From NCBI GenBank assembly GCA_000437235.1, contig FR897046.1, positions 76,918-140,917 of the forward strand: a DNA stretch of 64,000 bases. The letters are read 5' to 3'. Positions within the stretch are counted from its first letter, which is position 1. Each line of letters begins with the position of its first letter. Of this stretch, positions 46,859 to 56,271 are shown in pieces. A model generated the notes under the pieces. That model saw nothing but the letters and a program-made list of their open reading frames with translations, had not been told where the DNA came from and searched no databases. The DNA comes from Coprobacillus sp. CAG:826. Lineage in GTDB: Bacteria; Bacillota_I; Bacilli_A; RFN20; CAG-826. The position numbers and the translations under genes were made by a program.

Positions 46859-46924
46859 TGGTGCTTTTTTGCATACATATTGTTTAGTTTTGCATTGTAT
46901 GCGCTTTCACATTTTATTTATAAT
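46859..46924 (+). promoter_or_regulatory. Promoter and 49-bp conserved element B (AraC-type operator)
   Basis: Two TTTTGCAT direct repeats (46867-46874 and 46888-46895) are 21 bp apart, two helical turns, as AraC-type activators prefer. A cre-like TGTATGCGCTTTCA (46896-46909) and a consensus -10 TATAAT (46919-46924) follow. The -35 position is poor. The element matches the inverted copy at 44270-44318. Confidence 0.72.
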
Positions 46925-46974
46925 AAAACTAGATTTCATAACAAAAAATGACGGAATGTTGGAGGTACAAAATT

Positions 46975-48393
46975 ATGAAAAAGAGAATAAATAAAATTTT
47001 ACCTATTTTATTAGTTTCGATGAGTTCACTTTTGGCCTCTTGTCAAGTAATGACAGGAGAGACAACTTCGGATATTAAAGTCCCTACAAGTGAACTTGAA
47101 AAAATTATGCAAAAATATGATGATTTAGGCTATGAGTATTCTTATGAGGGAGAACCCGTTACATTAACAATGTCCCATTGGGATTCAGCGGGCGCTAATG
47201 TGGAAAAGACGGTTGTTGAAGCGGTTCTACAAGGATTTAAAAAGAGATATCCAACGATTAATGTAAAATTGGAAATCGTCCAAAGCTATGAAACGGTTTA
47301 TGGAAACTACATTGGTTCTGGGCAAGCACATGACGTGTTCTTAGTGCCTGATGGTTCTATTTCTGCTTGGGCGAGCAGTGGTAAATTGATGAATTTATCA
47401 CCATATATTGCAGCCTCAACTTTAATTGATGAAGGTAAAATGTATTCTTCATGTTTAACGCGTTATCAATATAATCCACAAACGGGTCGTATGGGTTCAG
47501 GCAACCAATTAGCGTTACCCAAAGACGTTGGACCTTATGTTATGTACTATAACAAAGACTGGTTTAAGAAACAAAAAGTAGCGTTACCACCATCAGACCG
47601 CATTATGACGATGGACGAAGCAACTGAAATGTGGAAAGCCTTAACGAAGAAAAATGCGGAGGGTGTGATTACTGGTTATGGTGTAGCCGGTCTAGGTATT
47701 GAAGGTTTAGTGTGGTCAGCTGGCGGTGACTTCTTAAATGAAGACCGTACCGCTTTCCCAACCGATGAAAAGACGATTGCTGGTCTTAAAAAGGGCTATC
47801 AATATATGAAAGATTCCTATTTAAAAGACTTTACGCAACCACCAGCGACCTTTACTGGTACCGCGGATGCCTCTAGTTTATTCACTCAACAAAAAGTAGC
47901 AACTGTTATTTCTGGACGTTGGGATGTCACTTCTTTCCGTTCTTTATCTTTTGATTGGGATGTGGCTTATGTTCCTGCCTTTGAAGAGAATCCAACGAAA
48001 AATATGTATAGTGGATCTGTGGGCTATGCGGTCAATGCTAAATCTAAAAATACCGAAGCAGGTTGGAAATTAGTGGAATACATTGCTTCTAGAGAAGGAC
48101 AAGAAATCTTAACTTCTACCGGTTTCCAAATCCCAGTTTATGAAGATTTAGCTTTAGAGGAAAGTTTAGTTGCTTCAGAGAAAGCAAAAGGACCAGAAAA
48201 TTATGAAATTTTCGTGGAATCCGCCAAAATGCAAGGCTATGGCTTATGGCAATACCGCAGTAATACATTATGGAAAGTGAATGGCTATGATACACCTTCT
48301 GAATACTTATATTCAACCGATCCTGCTACGGAAATTACCGTTGATGAATTTATTGAACAGGCTCGTCAAAAAGTTACAGAAAACTTAAATTAA
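46975..48393 (+). CDS. Sugar ABC transporter solute-binding lipoprotein
   Basis: The protein has 472 residues from the ATG at 46975 (GGAGGT upstream); the ATG at 46948 lacks a ribosome site. Lipobox LASC is present. The body fits family 1 binding proteins: TLTMSHWDSAGA at the first strand, GVIVTGYGVAGL-like hinge region (ITGYGVAGLGIEGLVWSAGG) and AGWKLVEYIASREGQEIL near the end. It is the first gene of the right operon and pairs with the two permeases that follow. The likely ligand is an arabinose-containing oligosaccharide, inferred from the locus. Confidence 0.92.
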   Translation: MKKRINKILPILLVSMSSLLASCQVMTGETTSDIKVPTSELEKIMQKYDDLGYEYSYEGEPVTLTMSHWDSAGANVEKTVVEAVLQGFKKRYPTINVKLEIVQSYETVYGNYIGSGQAHDVFLVPDGSISAWASSGKLMNLSPYIAASTLIDEGKMYSSCLTRYQYNPQTGRMGSGNQLALPKDVGPYVMYYNKDWFKKQKVALPPSDRIMTMDEATEMWKALTKKNAEGVITGYGVAGLGIEGLVWSAGGDFLNEDRTAFPTDEKTIAGLKKGYQYMKDSYLKDFTQPPATFTGTADASSLFTQQKVATVISGRWDVTSFRSLSFDWDVAYVPAFEENPTKNMYSGSVGYAVNAKSKNTEAGWKLVEYIASREGQEILTSTGFQIPVYEDLALEESLVASEKAKGPENYEIFVESAKMQGYGLWQYRSNTLWKVNGYDTPSEYLYSTDPATEITVDEFIEQARQKVTENLN

Positions 48394-48411
48394 AAAAGGA
48401 AAATTTGAAGT

Positions 48412-49320
48412 ATGGAAAGAGAAAAGAAAAAATCTTCTATGAATAAGAAGAAGCGCAATGAAAACATATGTGGTTGGTTATTTACAAGCCCCCTTCTTTT
48501 AGGTATCGCTTTATTTTTAATCTTTCCTCTTTTCTTTGCCATCTTTATCTCATTCACAGATTATTCCATGTATAAGGATTATTCCTTCTTTGATTTTAAA
48601 TTCAATATGATTGGCTTTGATAATTATGTCAAAGCTTTTCATAATACCGATTTCATGCGTTCATTAGTAAACGCTTGTATTAACGCAATTGGGGTACCAG
48701 TGGGAATTTTATTAGCGATTTTCTTTACAAATTTATTAATCAAAAATCCTAAAGGTAGCTTATTCTTTAGAACTTTATTTTATTTACCCACCATTTGTGG
48801 CGCCGTCGTTATTACCTTTATTTGGCGCTGGATTTTTACCACGATTACTCGAAATCTTTTCAATAGTGGAGTGACCAACGTTAACTTATTAACCGATAAA
48901 TATTTCATGATGTCCATGATTGTCATGGGGGTTTGGTCAGGTATAGGAACTTCCGTTTTATTATTATATTCCTCAATGAAAGGTGTCGATCGTTCTTTAT
49001 ATGAATCGGCTGAAATTGATGGAGCCAATGGTGCTCAACAACTCATCCACATTACGATTCCTCAAATTTCTCCCGTTGTTTTTTATATTCTATTAACGGG
49101 TATTGCGGGATCTTTTCAAGATTTTGCTCGTTTCCAAGTCATGGGGAATAATTCCCCTTCATGGTACAACATTATGCCGGTTTGGGAAATTTATAAACAA
49201 GTGACGAGTGGTGAAAATTTAGCCTATGGTTGTGCGTTAGGTATTATTTTAGGCTTCATTATTATTCTCATCAGCGCGATTCAGTTTATTGTCTCTCGTT
49301 TATGGGTGCATTATGAGTAG
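48412..49320 (+). CDS. Sugar ABC transporter permease (MalF/UgpA type)
   Basis: The 302-residue protein has six membrane segments and an EAA loop (YESAEIDGANGAQQLIHITI). The basic N-terminus MEREKKKSSMNKKKRNEN precedes the first segment. It lies 18 nt after the binding-protein gene. Together with the next gene it forms the channel of an oligosaccharide importer. Confidence 0.93.
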   Translation: MEREKKKSSMNKKKRNENICGWLFTSPLLLGIALFLIFPLFFAIFISFTDYSMYKDYSFFDFKFNMIGFDNYVKAFHNTDFMRSLVNACINAIGVPVGILLAIFFTNLLIKNPKGSLFFRTLFYLPTICGAVVITFIWRWIFTTITRNLFNSGVTNVNLLTDKYFMMSMIVMGVWSGIGTSVLLLYSSMKGVDRSLYESAEIDGANGAQQLIHITIPQISPVVFYILLTGIAGSFQDFARFQVMGNNSPSWYNIMPVWEIYKQVTSGENLAYGCALGIILGFIIILISAIQFIVSRLWVHYE

Positions 49321-49331
49321 GAGATGAGCAT

Positions 49332-50228
49332 ATGAAAAAACAAAAAACCATTAATGGTGCCATTGTTGTACCGAAAAAAAGAAATTATGCTTATTGGATT
49401 TTTAAAGTCCTATCGTATTTATGCTTAATCGCCTTTGGTGTGATTATCATTATCCCCTTTTTAATGGCGATTATTACTTCTTTAACACCACAGAATTTCA
49501 TTATGGAAAATGGCTTTAAGTGGAGTACAGGAGTGATTGATTTAGAATACTATATCAAGTTATTAACGACAAATGAATACGGAAATATTTATCAATGCTT
49601 CTTAAATACCATTCTTTATATTGCGCCTCCAATTATTGTTGGAACCTTCTGCAGTGCTTTATCGGCTTATGCCTTTGCGCGAATTAATTTTAAAGGGAAG
49701 AAAGTAGTGTTTTATCTTCTATTAAGTACAATGGTCATCCCTGGAATTATTACGACTTTCTCATCTTATTTGCTATTTGTCGATATCTATAAAGTCAATG
49801 ATTGGTTCCCATTATTTCCGATTATCGTTCCTGGTATGTTTGGAGCGGTGGGGACAATGTTCTTCTTAAAACAATACTTTGAAACATTACCTAAAGACTT
49901 AGAAGAAGCAGCGGAAATGGATGGTATGTCTCGCTTTGGTATGTTTATCAAAGTCATTTTACCTTTATCCGTTCCAGCGATTATTACCCAATTACTTTTA
50001 GGATTTAATGGCGCTTATAACGATTATTTAGGACCATTACTTTATATCGGTGGTAAACCTTCTTTATTTACCATGCAACTTTATGTTAATGGACTTTCAA
50101 CTTCAAGAAATGTCTCTTATCCTTTGTTGATGTCGGGTGCCTTATTAGCACTTCTACCTACATTAGTTTTATATCTTAGCGGTCAAAAATTCTTCGTGGA
50201 AGGAATTGTCATGACTGGAATTAAATAA
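49332..50228 (+). CDS. Sugar ABC transporter permease (MalG/UgpE type)
   Basis: The 298-residue protein has six membrane segments and the loop LEEAAEMDGMSRFGMFIKVILP. The C-terminus GQKFFVEGIVMTGIK is typical. TAGGAGATGAGC precedes the ATG, overlapping the stop region of the partner permease. No ATPase is in this operon; the MsmK-type ATPase of the left operon is the natural partner. Confidence 0.93.
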   Translation: MKKQKTINGAIVVPKKRNYAYWIFKVLSYLCLIAFGVIIIIPFLMAIITSLTPQNFIMENGFKWSTGVIDLEYYIKLLTTNEYGNIYQCFLNTILYIAPPIIVGTFCSALSAYAFARINFKGKKVVFYLLLSTMVIPGIITTFSSYLLFVDIYKVNDWFPLFPIIVPGMFGAVGTMFFLKQYFETLPKDLEEAAEMDGMSRFGMFIKVILPLSVPAIITQLLLGFNGAYNDYLGPLLYIGGKPSLFTMQLYVNGLSTSRNVSYPLLMSGALLALLPTLVLYLSGQKFFVEGIVMTGIK

Positions 50229-50245
50229 AAGGAGGAAATTCGTTC

Positions 50246-52651
50246 ATGAAAAAGTATTTATCTTTTCTTGCTTGTAGTGCTATGTTGTTATCGCTTGCGG
50301 CGTGTGGAAATACACCAGAAGAAAGTTCTTCAACGCCTACCACGAGTGAAACACCAGTCAATCCAACTTTAGATTTGCCCGATGCGCCCAAAGATGCCTT
50401 TGTTTCAATTGATGGGCAACAAGGATTACAATCAAAAAATTATCTTTTAGTTTTTGAAAAAGATGCGGAAAATCAAATTGCTTTAAAGGTCGAAAGAGTA
50501 AAAGACTATTCGGTCATCTTCCTTCAAGAGGAAATGGTCAATGTAAAAGTAAGAGGAAAAGGTACAGGTATTGGTATTGAAACTTATACTGAAAGAACCT
50601 ATAAAGCCGCTTACACATCGATGGAAAAAACGAATTATGGTTATGATTTAATGGGCACCATTCAAACGAAACAAGGTTCTGAATTTGAAGTGCATGATGC
50701 TTATTATCTCGTTAACGAAGATGTCTTCAATATCTATCGTTATGTAAATGTAGTAAAAGCTAATGAAGAAGATGTTGGTTTTGCTTCGACGGTGAGTCTC
50801 GCTAACGCAGACGGCATAGATGACTATAGCCAATTTGAATATTTTATTCCTAGCATTCTATATAAAGACGGACAAAACGTCGTCTCGGGTGCGATTGCTT
50901 CAAATTTAGATTTAGACCGCGTCTACGTAAAAGAAACAAGAACCGGTTTACCTATGGTTATGGCGAGAAATAAAGAAAAGGGTTATAGTTTAGCTTTAAC
51001 GCACGTCGAACCAGAAATCTCCGTAGGCAATAATGTGGGCGGTGGAAAATCTGGCGATGTGAATGATGAATTAAAATACGGGGCAGTGGGCTTATCCATG
51101 TTACCCGAAGTGAGTGTTGATTTCGTTTGGCCGTGTACTGAAGGACCCAATACTTATGATGCGGGCCAAGGACAATCAAGACGCTACCACGAAGTAAAAG
51201 AAGGAAATTCTCATGACTATAAAGTGGGTTTAATTCCTTTAGATGAAGAAAATTATATGGACGCAATGGTAGAATCTTATAAAAAAGCCTACTTAGTTTC
51301 CCATCCAAAAATTTATGATGTCAATATGGAAGATATTTATCAACAAAATATCGATTTATTTACTTCCGAATATAAAGAGTATAAGTATAATGATAAAGTT
51401 GTATCGGCTGGTTTCCCGTGGTCTATTGATTTACCAAATGGCGTAATCTCTCAAGGCTATTCCTTCCAAATGGGCTTCGTTGGACAACAATTACCAGCGG
51501 GTTATCAATTATATCGTTATGGTTTAGATCATCAAAACGATACCATAAAAACTCAAGGAAAGAATATTATTGATTTCTGGGCGTCTTCTTCCGTTCAATC
51601 CACTTATTTCCCAACGGTTTGGTGGGATCCAAATGTGAATGCAAGTGGTGGACAAAGAAGAAATTATCCTTCCTTCTTACGCTGTATGGTGGATGGTATG
51701 GAAGGTATGTTAGACGCTTATCGTATTGCTTCAGCTTATGGTGAAAATCAACAAAGATGGTATGATATGGTCTATAAATTTGGTACGAACTTAGTAGCGA
51801 AACAAAACGATGATGGTTCTTTCTATCGGGCTTATAAAACGAACGGAAATGTGGAAACGGATACGAGTAATAATACTTTCCAAGGAACCAGTAAGCTTAA
51901 TACTCCAATTGCGGTACGTTTCTTGGCTAAAATGTATGAATTAACCAAAGAAGAAAAATTTAAAGATGCAGCCTTAAAAGCAGCTGAATTTGCTTATCAA
52001 AATCTTTATTTAGGTTTAGGTAAATATGTAGGAGGAACCCCCGATAATCCAAATACCGTTGATAAAGAAGCTTCAGTTTATGCTTTATATTGCTTTGATA
52101 GTGCTTATTTATTAAGCGGAGATAGCAAATATCTAAAAGCGGCAGAGCACGCTGCGATTTCGACGATGTCTTGGACGTATTGCTATGACTTTAAAGTTCC
52201 TTCACAAAACGAAGAGGATTCTAAAAAGAACCCCTTTGAAAATGGTGGAGTCATCGGTTTCTCCGTTATTGCAACGGGACATTCAGGCGCTGATAACTTT
52301 AGTGCTTATGCCTTCTATGAAATGTATAAAATCTATTTATTATTAAAAGATTCCTTCTATAAAGAAGCTGCTTTATTACTTCAAAACGATACCAAACTTT
52401 CTACCGATTATGATGGAAGAATGGGATATGCTTATAAAGCCATGATGCCAGAAGCCACCAACGTGGCGGATTTCTCCTTTAAATCTACCAATACTTGGTT
52501 ACCTTGGTCAGGTGTTGCTAATATGGAACCGATTACGAATTTATATGAAACCTTTGGCAAAATGAATATTGAAGATGTAGGGGGTTCTTTAGATAGTCAA
52601 CTCAATCTCTTATTAGCATATGGAAATGGTGGAAACCCCATCAAACGATAA
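50246..52651 (+). CDS. Lipoprotein with (alpha/alpha)6-barrel-like domain, possible glycosidase
   Basis: The 801-residue protein has lipobox LAAC and an AAAAGGAGG ribosome site. Residues 45-370 look beta-rich (FVSIDGQQGLQSKNYLLVFEK). Residues of about 450-800 show repeated helical hairpins (EGMLDAYRIASAYG, LAKMYELTKEEKFKDAALKAAEFAY, YLLSGDSKYLKAAEHAAISTM) as in (alpha/alpha)6 glycosidases, with a Trp-rich region (SAGFPWSIDLPNG, FPTVWWDP) for sugar contact. This layout occurs in several exo-acting glycosidase and arabinofuranosidase families, but I cannot assign one. Position in the arabinose-glycan operon supports a surface hydrolase. Confidence 0.65.
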   Translation: MKKYLSFLACSAMLLSLAACGNTPEESSSTPTTSETPVNPTLDLPDAPKDAFVSIDGQQGLQSKNYLLVFEKDAENQIALKVERVKDYSVIFLQEEMVNVKVRGKGTGIGIETYTERTYKAAYTSMEKTNYGYDLMGTIQTKQGSEFEVHDAYYLVNEDVFNIYRYVNVVKANEEDVGFASTVSLANADGIDDYSQFEYFIPSILYKDGQNVVSGAIASNLDLDRVYVKETRTGLPMVMARNKEKGYSLALTHVEPEISVGNNVGGGKSGDVNDELKYGAVGLSMLPEVSVDFVWPCTEGPNTYDAGQGQSRRYHEVKEGNSHDYKVGLIPLDEENYMDAMVESYKKAYLVSHPKIYDVNMEDIYQQNIDLFTSEYKEYKYNDKVVSAGFPWSIDLPNGVISQGYSFQMGFVGQQLPAGYQLYRYGLDHQNDTIKTQGKNIIDFWASSSVQSTYFPTVWWDPNVNASGGQRRNYPSFLRCMVDGMEGMLDAYRIASAYGENQQRWYDMVYKFGTNLVAKQNDDGSFYRAYKTNGNVETDTSNNTFQGTSKLNTPIAVRFLAKMYELTKEEKFKDAALKAAEFAYQNLYLGLGKYVGGTPDNPNTVDKEASVYALYCFDSAYLLSGDSKYLKAAEHAAISTMSWTYCYDFKVPSQNEEDSKKNPFENGGVIGFSVIATGHSGADNFSAYAFYEMYKIYLLLKDSFYKEAALLLQNDTKLSTDYDGRMGYAYKAMMPEATNVADFSFKSTNTWLPWSGVANMEPITNLYETFGKMNIEDVGGSLDSQLNLLLAYGNGGNPIKR

Positions 52652-52669
52652 AAAGAAAGGAAGAACAAC

Positions 52670-55474
52670 ATGAAAAGAGCAAAAGGTCTATTATTTTTAA
52701 CCGCACTTTTAATGAGTGTAAGCCTATTTGAAAATACGAAAGTCAGTCATGCAGAAGCTACCTCTTTAGCGGTTTCTAATGCGACATGGGAACATGTAAA
52801 AACGGCTGGTGATAATCCATATACGTTAGAACAAGATACCATTACTTCAAGAGGGAATGATGCCATGCGCGCAAACTTTTATGTGAGCAATGACTATCAT
52901 GCCATTGGGGAATATTCGATTTCTTGTAAAATTCAAGGTACCCAAGGCTTCCCAACGCCTAAAGAAGTACAAGCGGGTATCGTTCCTTGGTATGTCGATG
53001 ATAATAACTACATCATTGCCTACATGGATTGGTCGGATAAAGAAAGAAATACCGAAATGCGGGAAATTCAAATTACCGGTAGAATTAACGGAAAAAACAT
53101 GGTCGTTTGGAAAGATGGCGAATTTAAACAAGGTGAATGGAATGACATTTGGACCAATGGTACGACCATTGCCCCGAGTGAAGAAATTACTTTTAAAGTC
53201 AACCGTACTTTAGCTGATGATCGGGACGCTTATATTTATCGATGCTACATCAATGGGACAGAGATTGGATTCTATGCTTTTAGAGATAATATTCAATCCG
53301 CCTTTGAAACCGCAAAAATTGGTGTATATGGTTATGGTGATACCTTTACCTTTAATGATTTCACCTATACAAGTTTAAATAACACTACCGATTACTTATA
53401 CTTAAAAGATGGCGTATCCATGCGCTATGAAAATGAAGAAGGCTGGACGAATGAGGGAAATAACTATCGTTTAGATGCGTTAAACGCAACGACACTTAAC
53501 TATAACCAAGTCGTTTTAAGAAATCCCATCGGTGCAGAAAAATATGCTTTTAGCGCGAATGTGAATTTAGAAGAAACGAAAGATACCAGCACATTATCTG
53601 TCATTGCATGGCACTACGATGAATACAATTATTTACGCGCAAATATCCAAAAAAATAATAACGCGACATCCTTAACATTTGAAGGAAAAACCACCACATT
53701 AAATGGTGTACAAATGGTAGAGAATTCTATCTATGAAGAACATGAATTGACGACTGCTTTTGATAATATTACTTCCTTTAGTCTTACGAAACAAGGAACC
53801 ACCTTTACGATCAAAATCAATGATAGTGAAAGTTATTCTTATACCAATGCAAGCTTATTAAAGAGTGCGTCTTATGGTATTGCTTTAAAAGGAGTGAAAG
53901 CTACCTTTAATGATTTAACCGTTAATGAAATTCCATATGTTCCATTTGATTGGTATAGCGATGACTTAGGAACGAGTAAAAAACATTTTATCTCCGCTAA
54001 AACGGATGAAAACCCTATTTCATATTCTTCAGGAACTTATCAATTTAACGAAAATGGTATTGATTTAGAAAATGGCGATAACCGTACCGCTTTCTACTAT
54101 GAAAGTGGAAAAATCGATGAAGTGAAGATGAGTGTTACCTTCCAAAATGTCAAACAAGAAACCATTTATGGTATTTATGGTTGGTTTGAAGATAGCGATA
54201 ACTATTTATTAGTGGAAGCTTCCGCTCAAGGCTTTACCATCACGAATCATTTCCAGGGCGAAATTCAATCGGAAACATATCCTTTACCTAGTGGAGCTTC
54301 ATTTACCTCTGGTAGTAAAGAAATGTCAGTAGAAATTCAAAATGATAACGTTTTAGTTACTTGGTATGGTTTAAAAATAGTTAAAGCGGGACAATTCTAT
54401 ATTCAAGGACACGATAAAACGAAATCTCCTTATATTGGTGTGACAGTCCGTAAAACTCCAATTACTGTAAGTGGCATTAAAGTCACCGGCTTTAATTCTT
54501 ATAATGATATCGTAAAAGGTGACTGGATTTTAAGAGGTGCTCATACCTATACATGGGACTATGATGAAGAAAATAATACATTAAAAGGTGATTTAATTGG
54601 TGGTACCGAATGGATGAGCACGATGGCCTTACAAAATAACGTTGAAGGAAAACGTGATTTCTATATGGCAAGCCAAGTACAAATTACCGATTCAACGGCT
54701 TCCGAATATAAAACAGGCTTTGTTCCTTATTATGTAGATAGTAATAACTATGTGTTCTGTTGGTTAAGCATGTGGTCAGGAGCCTCTCCGACAATCGTTA
54801 TTACCGGACGTTTAAACGGCAAAGTTGTCGGTAGTGAATGGCGTGAAGCTCAAGTCAGTTATTCTTACTTTGATGCGATTAACTTAGTCGAAGTTCAAAT
54901 TGAAAGAGATAGTGTAAAAGTTTATTTAAATAAATCTTTTAATCCAAACTTCCAAACCACGATTGATGGACTAAACTTACGTAATATTGAAAATTCTAAA
55001 GTTGGCTTTAACTTATATAACACATCTGCAACTTTCAGTGATATTCATTTAATGACGGAAACAAGAAACTTTAGAAATACAGAAAAACCAACGATTACTG
55101 AACAAGGAAAGAGAAAAGAAGAAGGAGAACTCAATACTCGTATTAGTTTACCTATCTACTTTGCTTCTAATAGTGCTGAGGATATCTTAGACGCTATTGT
55201 AAAAGTCACCGATCCTAATGGAAACGAAGTAGAATTAGTGAAAAATGGTTTTACTCCTACGATTGTAGGCAACTATCAAGTTCAAGTAACTTGTGTAGAC
55301 AACTGGGGTAATGAAGCGGATCCAATTGAATATACAATTCTTGTAAAAGATCCAAATCAAAAGAGCAGTTCATCAGGATGTAAATCTTGTGCAAAATCTT
55401 CTACCGCAGTCTTTACGATGATGGCGTTAATTAGTGTAGTTTCCATCGTCATCTTTAAGAAAAAAGAATTCTAG
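52670..55474 (+). CDS. Membrane-anchored surface protein with four repeated modules
   Basis: The 934-residue protein has a signal peptide (cleavage near SHAEA). Four related modules follow at about 40-238, 242-422, 425-610 and 617-797. Cores in modules 1 and 4 read [18 protein letters not shown] with REIQITGRINGKN, and FVPYYVDSNNYVFCW with IVITGRLNGKV; modules 2 and 3 are more diverged. An Ig-like domain (about 800-900) precedes a Ser/Cys motif SSSSGCKSCAKSS, a hydrophobic segment and KKKEF, which anchors it in the membrane. No catalytic residues are evident, so it is likely a glycan-binding protein. It is the last gene of the right operon. Confidence 0.75.
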   Translation: MKRAKGLLFLTALLMSVSLFENTKVSHAEATSLAVSNATWEHVKTAGDNPYTLEQDTITSRGNDAMRANFYVSNDYHAIGEYSISCKIQGTQGFPTPKEVQAGIVPWYVDDNNYIIAYMDWSDKERNTEMREIQITGRINGKNMVVWKDGEFKQGEWNDIWTNGTTIAPSEEITFKVNRTLADDRDAYIYRCYINGTEIGFYAFRDNIQSAFETAKIGVYGYGDTFTFNDFTYTSLNNTTDYLYLKDGVSMRYENEEGWTNEGNNYRLDALNATTLNYNQVVLRNPIGAEKYAFSANVNLEETKDTSTLSVIAWHYDEYNYLRANIQKNNNATSLTFEGKTTTLNGVQMVENSIYEEHELTTAFDNITSFSLTKQGTTFTIKINDSESYSYTNASLLKSASYGIALKGVKATFNDLTVNEIPYVPFDWYSDDLGTSKKHFISAKTDENPISYSSGTYQFNENGIDLENGDNRTAFYYESGKIDEVKMSVTFQNVKQETIYGIYGWFEDSDNYLLVEASAQGFTITNHFQGEIQSETYPLPSGASFTSGSKEMSVEIQNDNVLVTWYGLKIVKAGQFYIQGHDKTKSPYIGVTVRKTPITVSGIKVTGFNSYNDIVKGDWILRGAHTYTWDYDEENNTLKGDLIGGTEWMSTMALQNNVEGKRDFYMASQVQITDSTASEYKTGFVPYYVDSNNYVFCWLSMWSGASPTIVITGRLNGKVVGSEWREAQVSYSYFDAINLVEVQIERDSVKVYLNKSFNPNFQTTIDGLNLRNIENSKVGFNLYNTSATFSDIHLMTETRNFRNTEKPTITEQGKRKEEGELNTRISLPIYFASNSAEDILDAIVKVTDPNGNEVELVKNGFTPTIVGNYQVQVTCVDNWGNEADPIEYTILVKDPNQKSSSSGCKSCAKSSTAVFTMMALISVVSIVIFKKKEF

Positions 55475-55483
55475 TTTAACGAA

Positions 55484-55510
55484 AAGGAGAGTGTTATCAC
55501 TCTTCTTTTT
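55484..55510 (+). terminator. Terminator of the right operon
   Basis: AAGGAGAGTG and CACTCTTCTT form a stem with a TTAT loop and T-run. Confidence 0.8.
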
Positions 55511-55706
55511 ATATGTTTAAAAAATTTTATTCATAATGAACTGAATTCCCTACATGATTAGGTAGTTGACTATGAAAAAAAATATAATAATATGAAATTG
55601 TAGATTTATGATTTTTAATAGTTGCACAATAGTTTGATGTTAGATTATTTGTTACTTTTTAGTCTATAATTTTATGAATTTCTTATGAATATTGAAGGGG
55701 AAAATT

Positions 55707-56177
55707 ATGAGTAAGAAAAAATTATTGCTATTTTCAAGTTTATTTTTAGTCGTAAATTTAGTTACATTTTTTTGCTTTTTTCCAACTTTACAAATCTATG
55801 GATATGAGCATCAAATTCTTACAAGTACGAATCCTGAATTATATGTAACAATTACCGAAAACACTATGTTTAATGTCTTAAAAAATGATTATTATAGTAG
55901 TACATTAAAATCCGCTTATATCATTTCATTTGTTTTACAAATCATCAGTGTTATATCTTCAATGATCATGCTACTTTTGTTTGTCTTTCCTAAAAAGATT
56001 TATCATTGCTTTTTCCTTGTTCCAAGTATCGTTTGGTCTGTATTCCTTATCGTTTTATTTAAAGATAGTGTAGCTTTACTCATTGTTGCTATTTTGTTCT
56101 TTATTATATCTCTTACTTATTTTGTCTATTTATTCATGAAAGAAAATCGTAAAAAGAAAGAAGTAAAAAGCATCTAA
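55707..56177 (+). CDS. Unrecognised small membrane protein (four segments)
   Basis: The protein has 156 residues from the ATG at 55707 (GAAGGGG upstream). The pattern is a long N-terminal hydrophobic helix, an outside loop of about 50 residues (YGYEHQILTSTNPELYVTITENT), then three more helices and a basic tail ENRKKKEVKSI. It has its own promoter region and a terminator. No family recognised. Confidence 0.65.
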   Translation: MSKKKLLLFSSLFLVVNLVTFFCFFPTLQIYGYEHQILTSTNPELYVTITENTMFNVLKNDYYSSTLKSAYIISFVLQIISVISSMIMLLLFVFPKKIYHCFFLVPSIVWSVFLIVLFKDSVALLIVAILFFIISLTYFVYLFMKENRKKKEVKSI

Positions 56178-56192
56178 TATTTGCTAATATAA
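55707..56192 (+). other. Region of the small membrane-protein gene and following spacer
   Basis: This contains the gene annotated separately at 55707-56177. The spacer before it (55511-55706) is very AT-rich with a TATAAT at 55665-55670 but no clear -35. Confidence 0.3.
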
Positions 56193-56218
56193 AGCTTGCA
56201 ATTTGATGAATAAGAATA

Positions 56219-56257
56219 AAAAAGTTCACCTCCATCGAAGTGAACTTTTGTTTTTTT
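56219..56257. terminator. Bidirectional terminator
   Basis: AAAGTTCAC (56221-56229) and GTGAACTTT (56240-56248) with A and T tails serve both converging genes. Confidence 0.75.
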
Positions 56258-56271
56258 ATTATCTTTTTTAA

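Noticed and set aside
52847..53213. Frames on both strands inside the first module of the anchored protein
   Set aside because: They are shadows of the repeated module and lack start signals.
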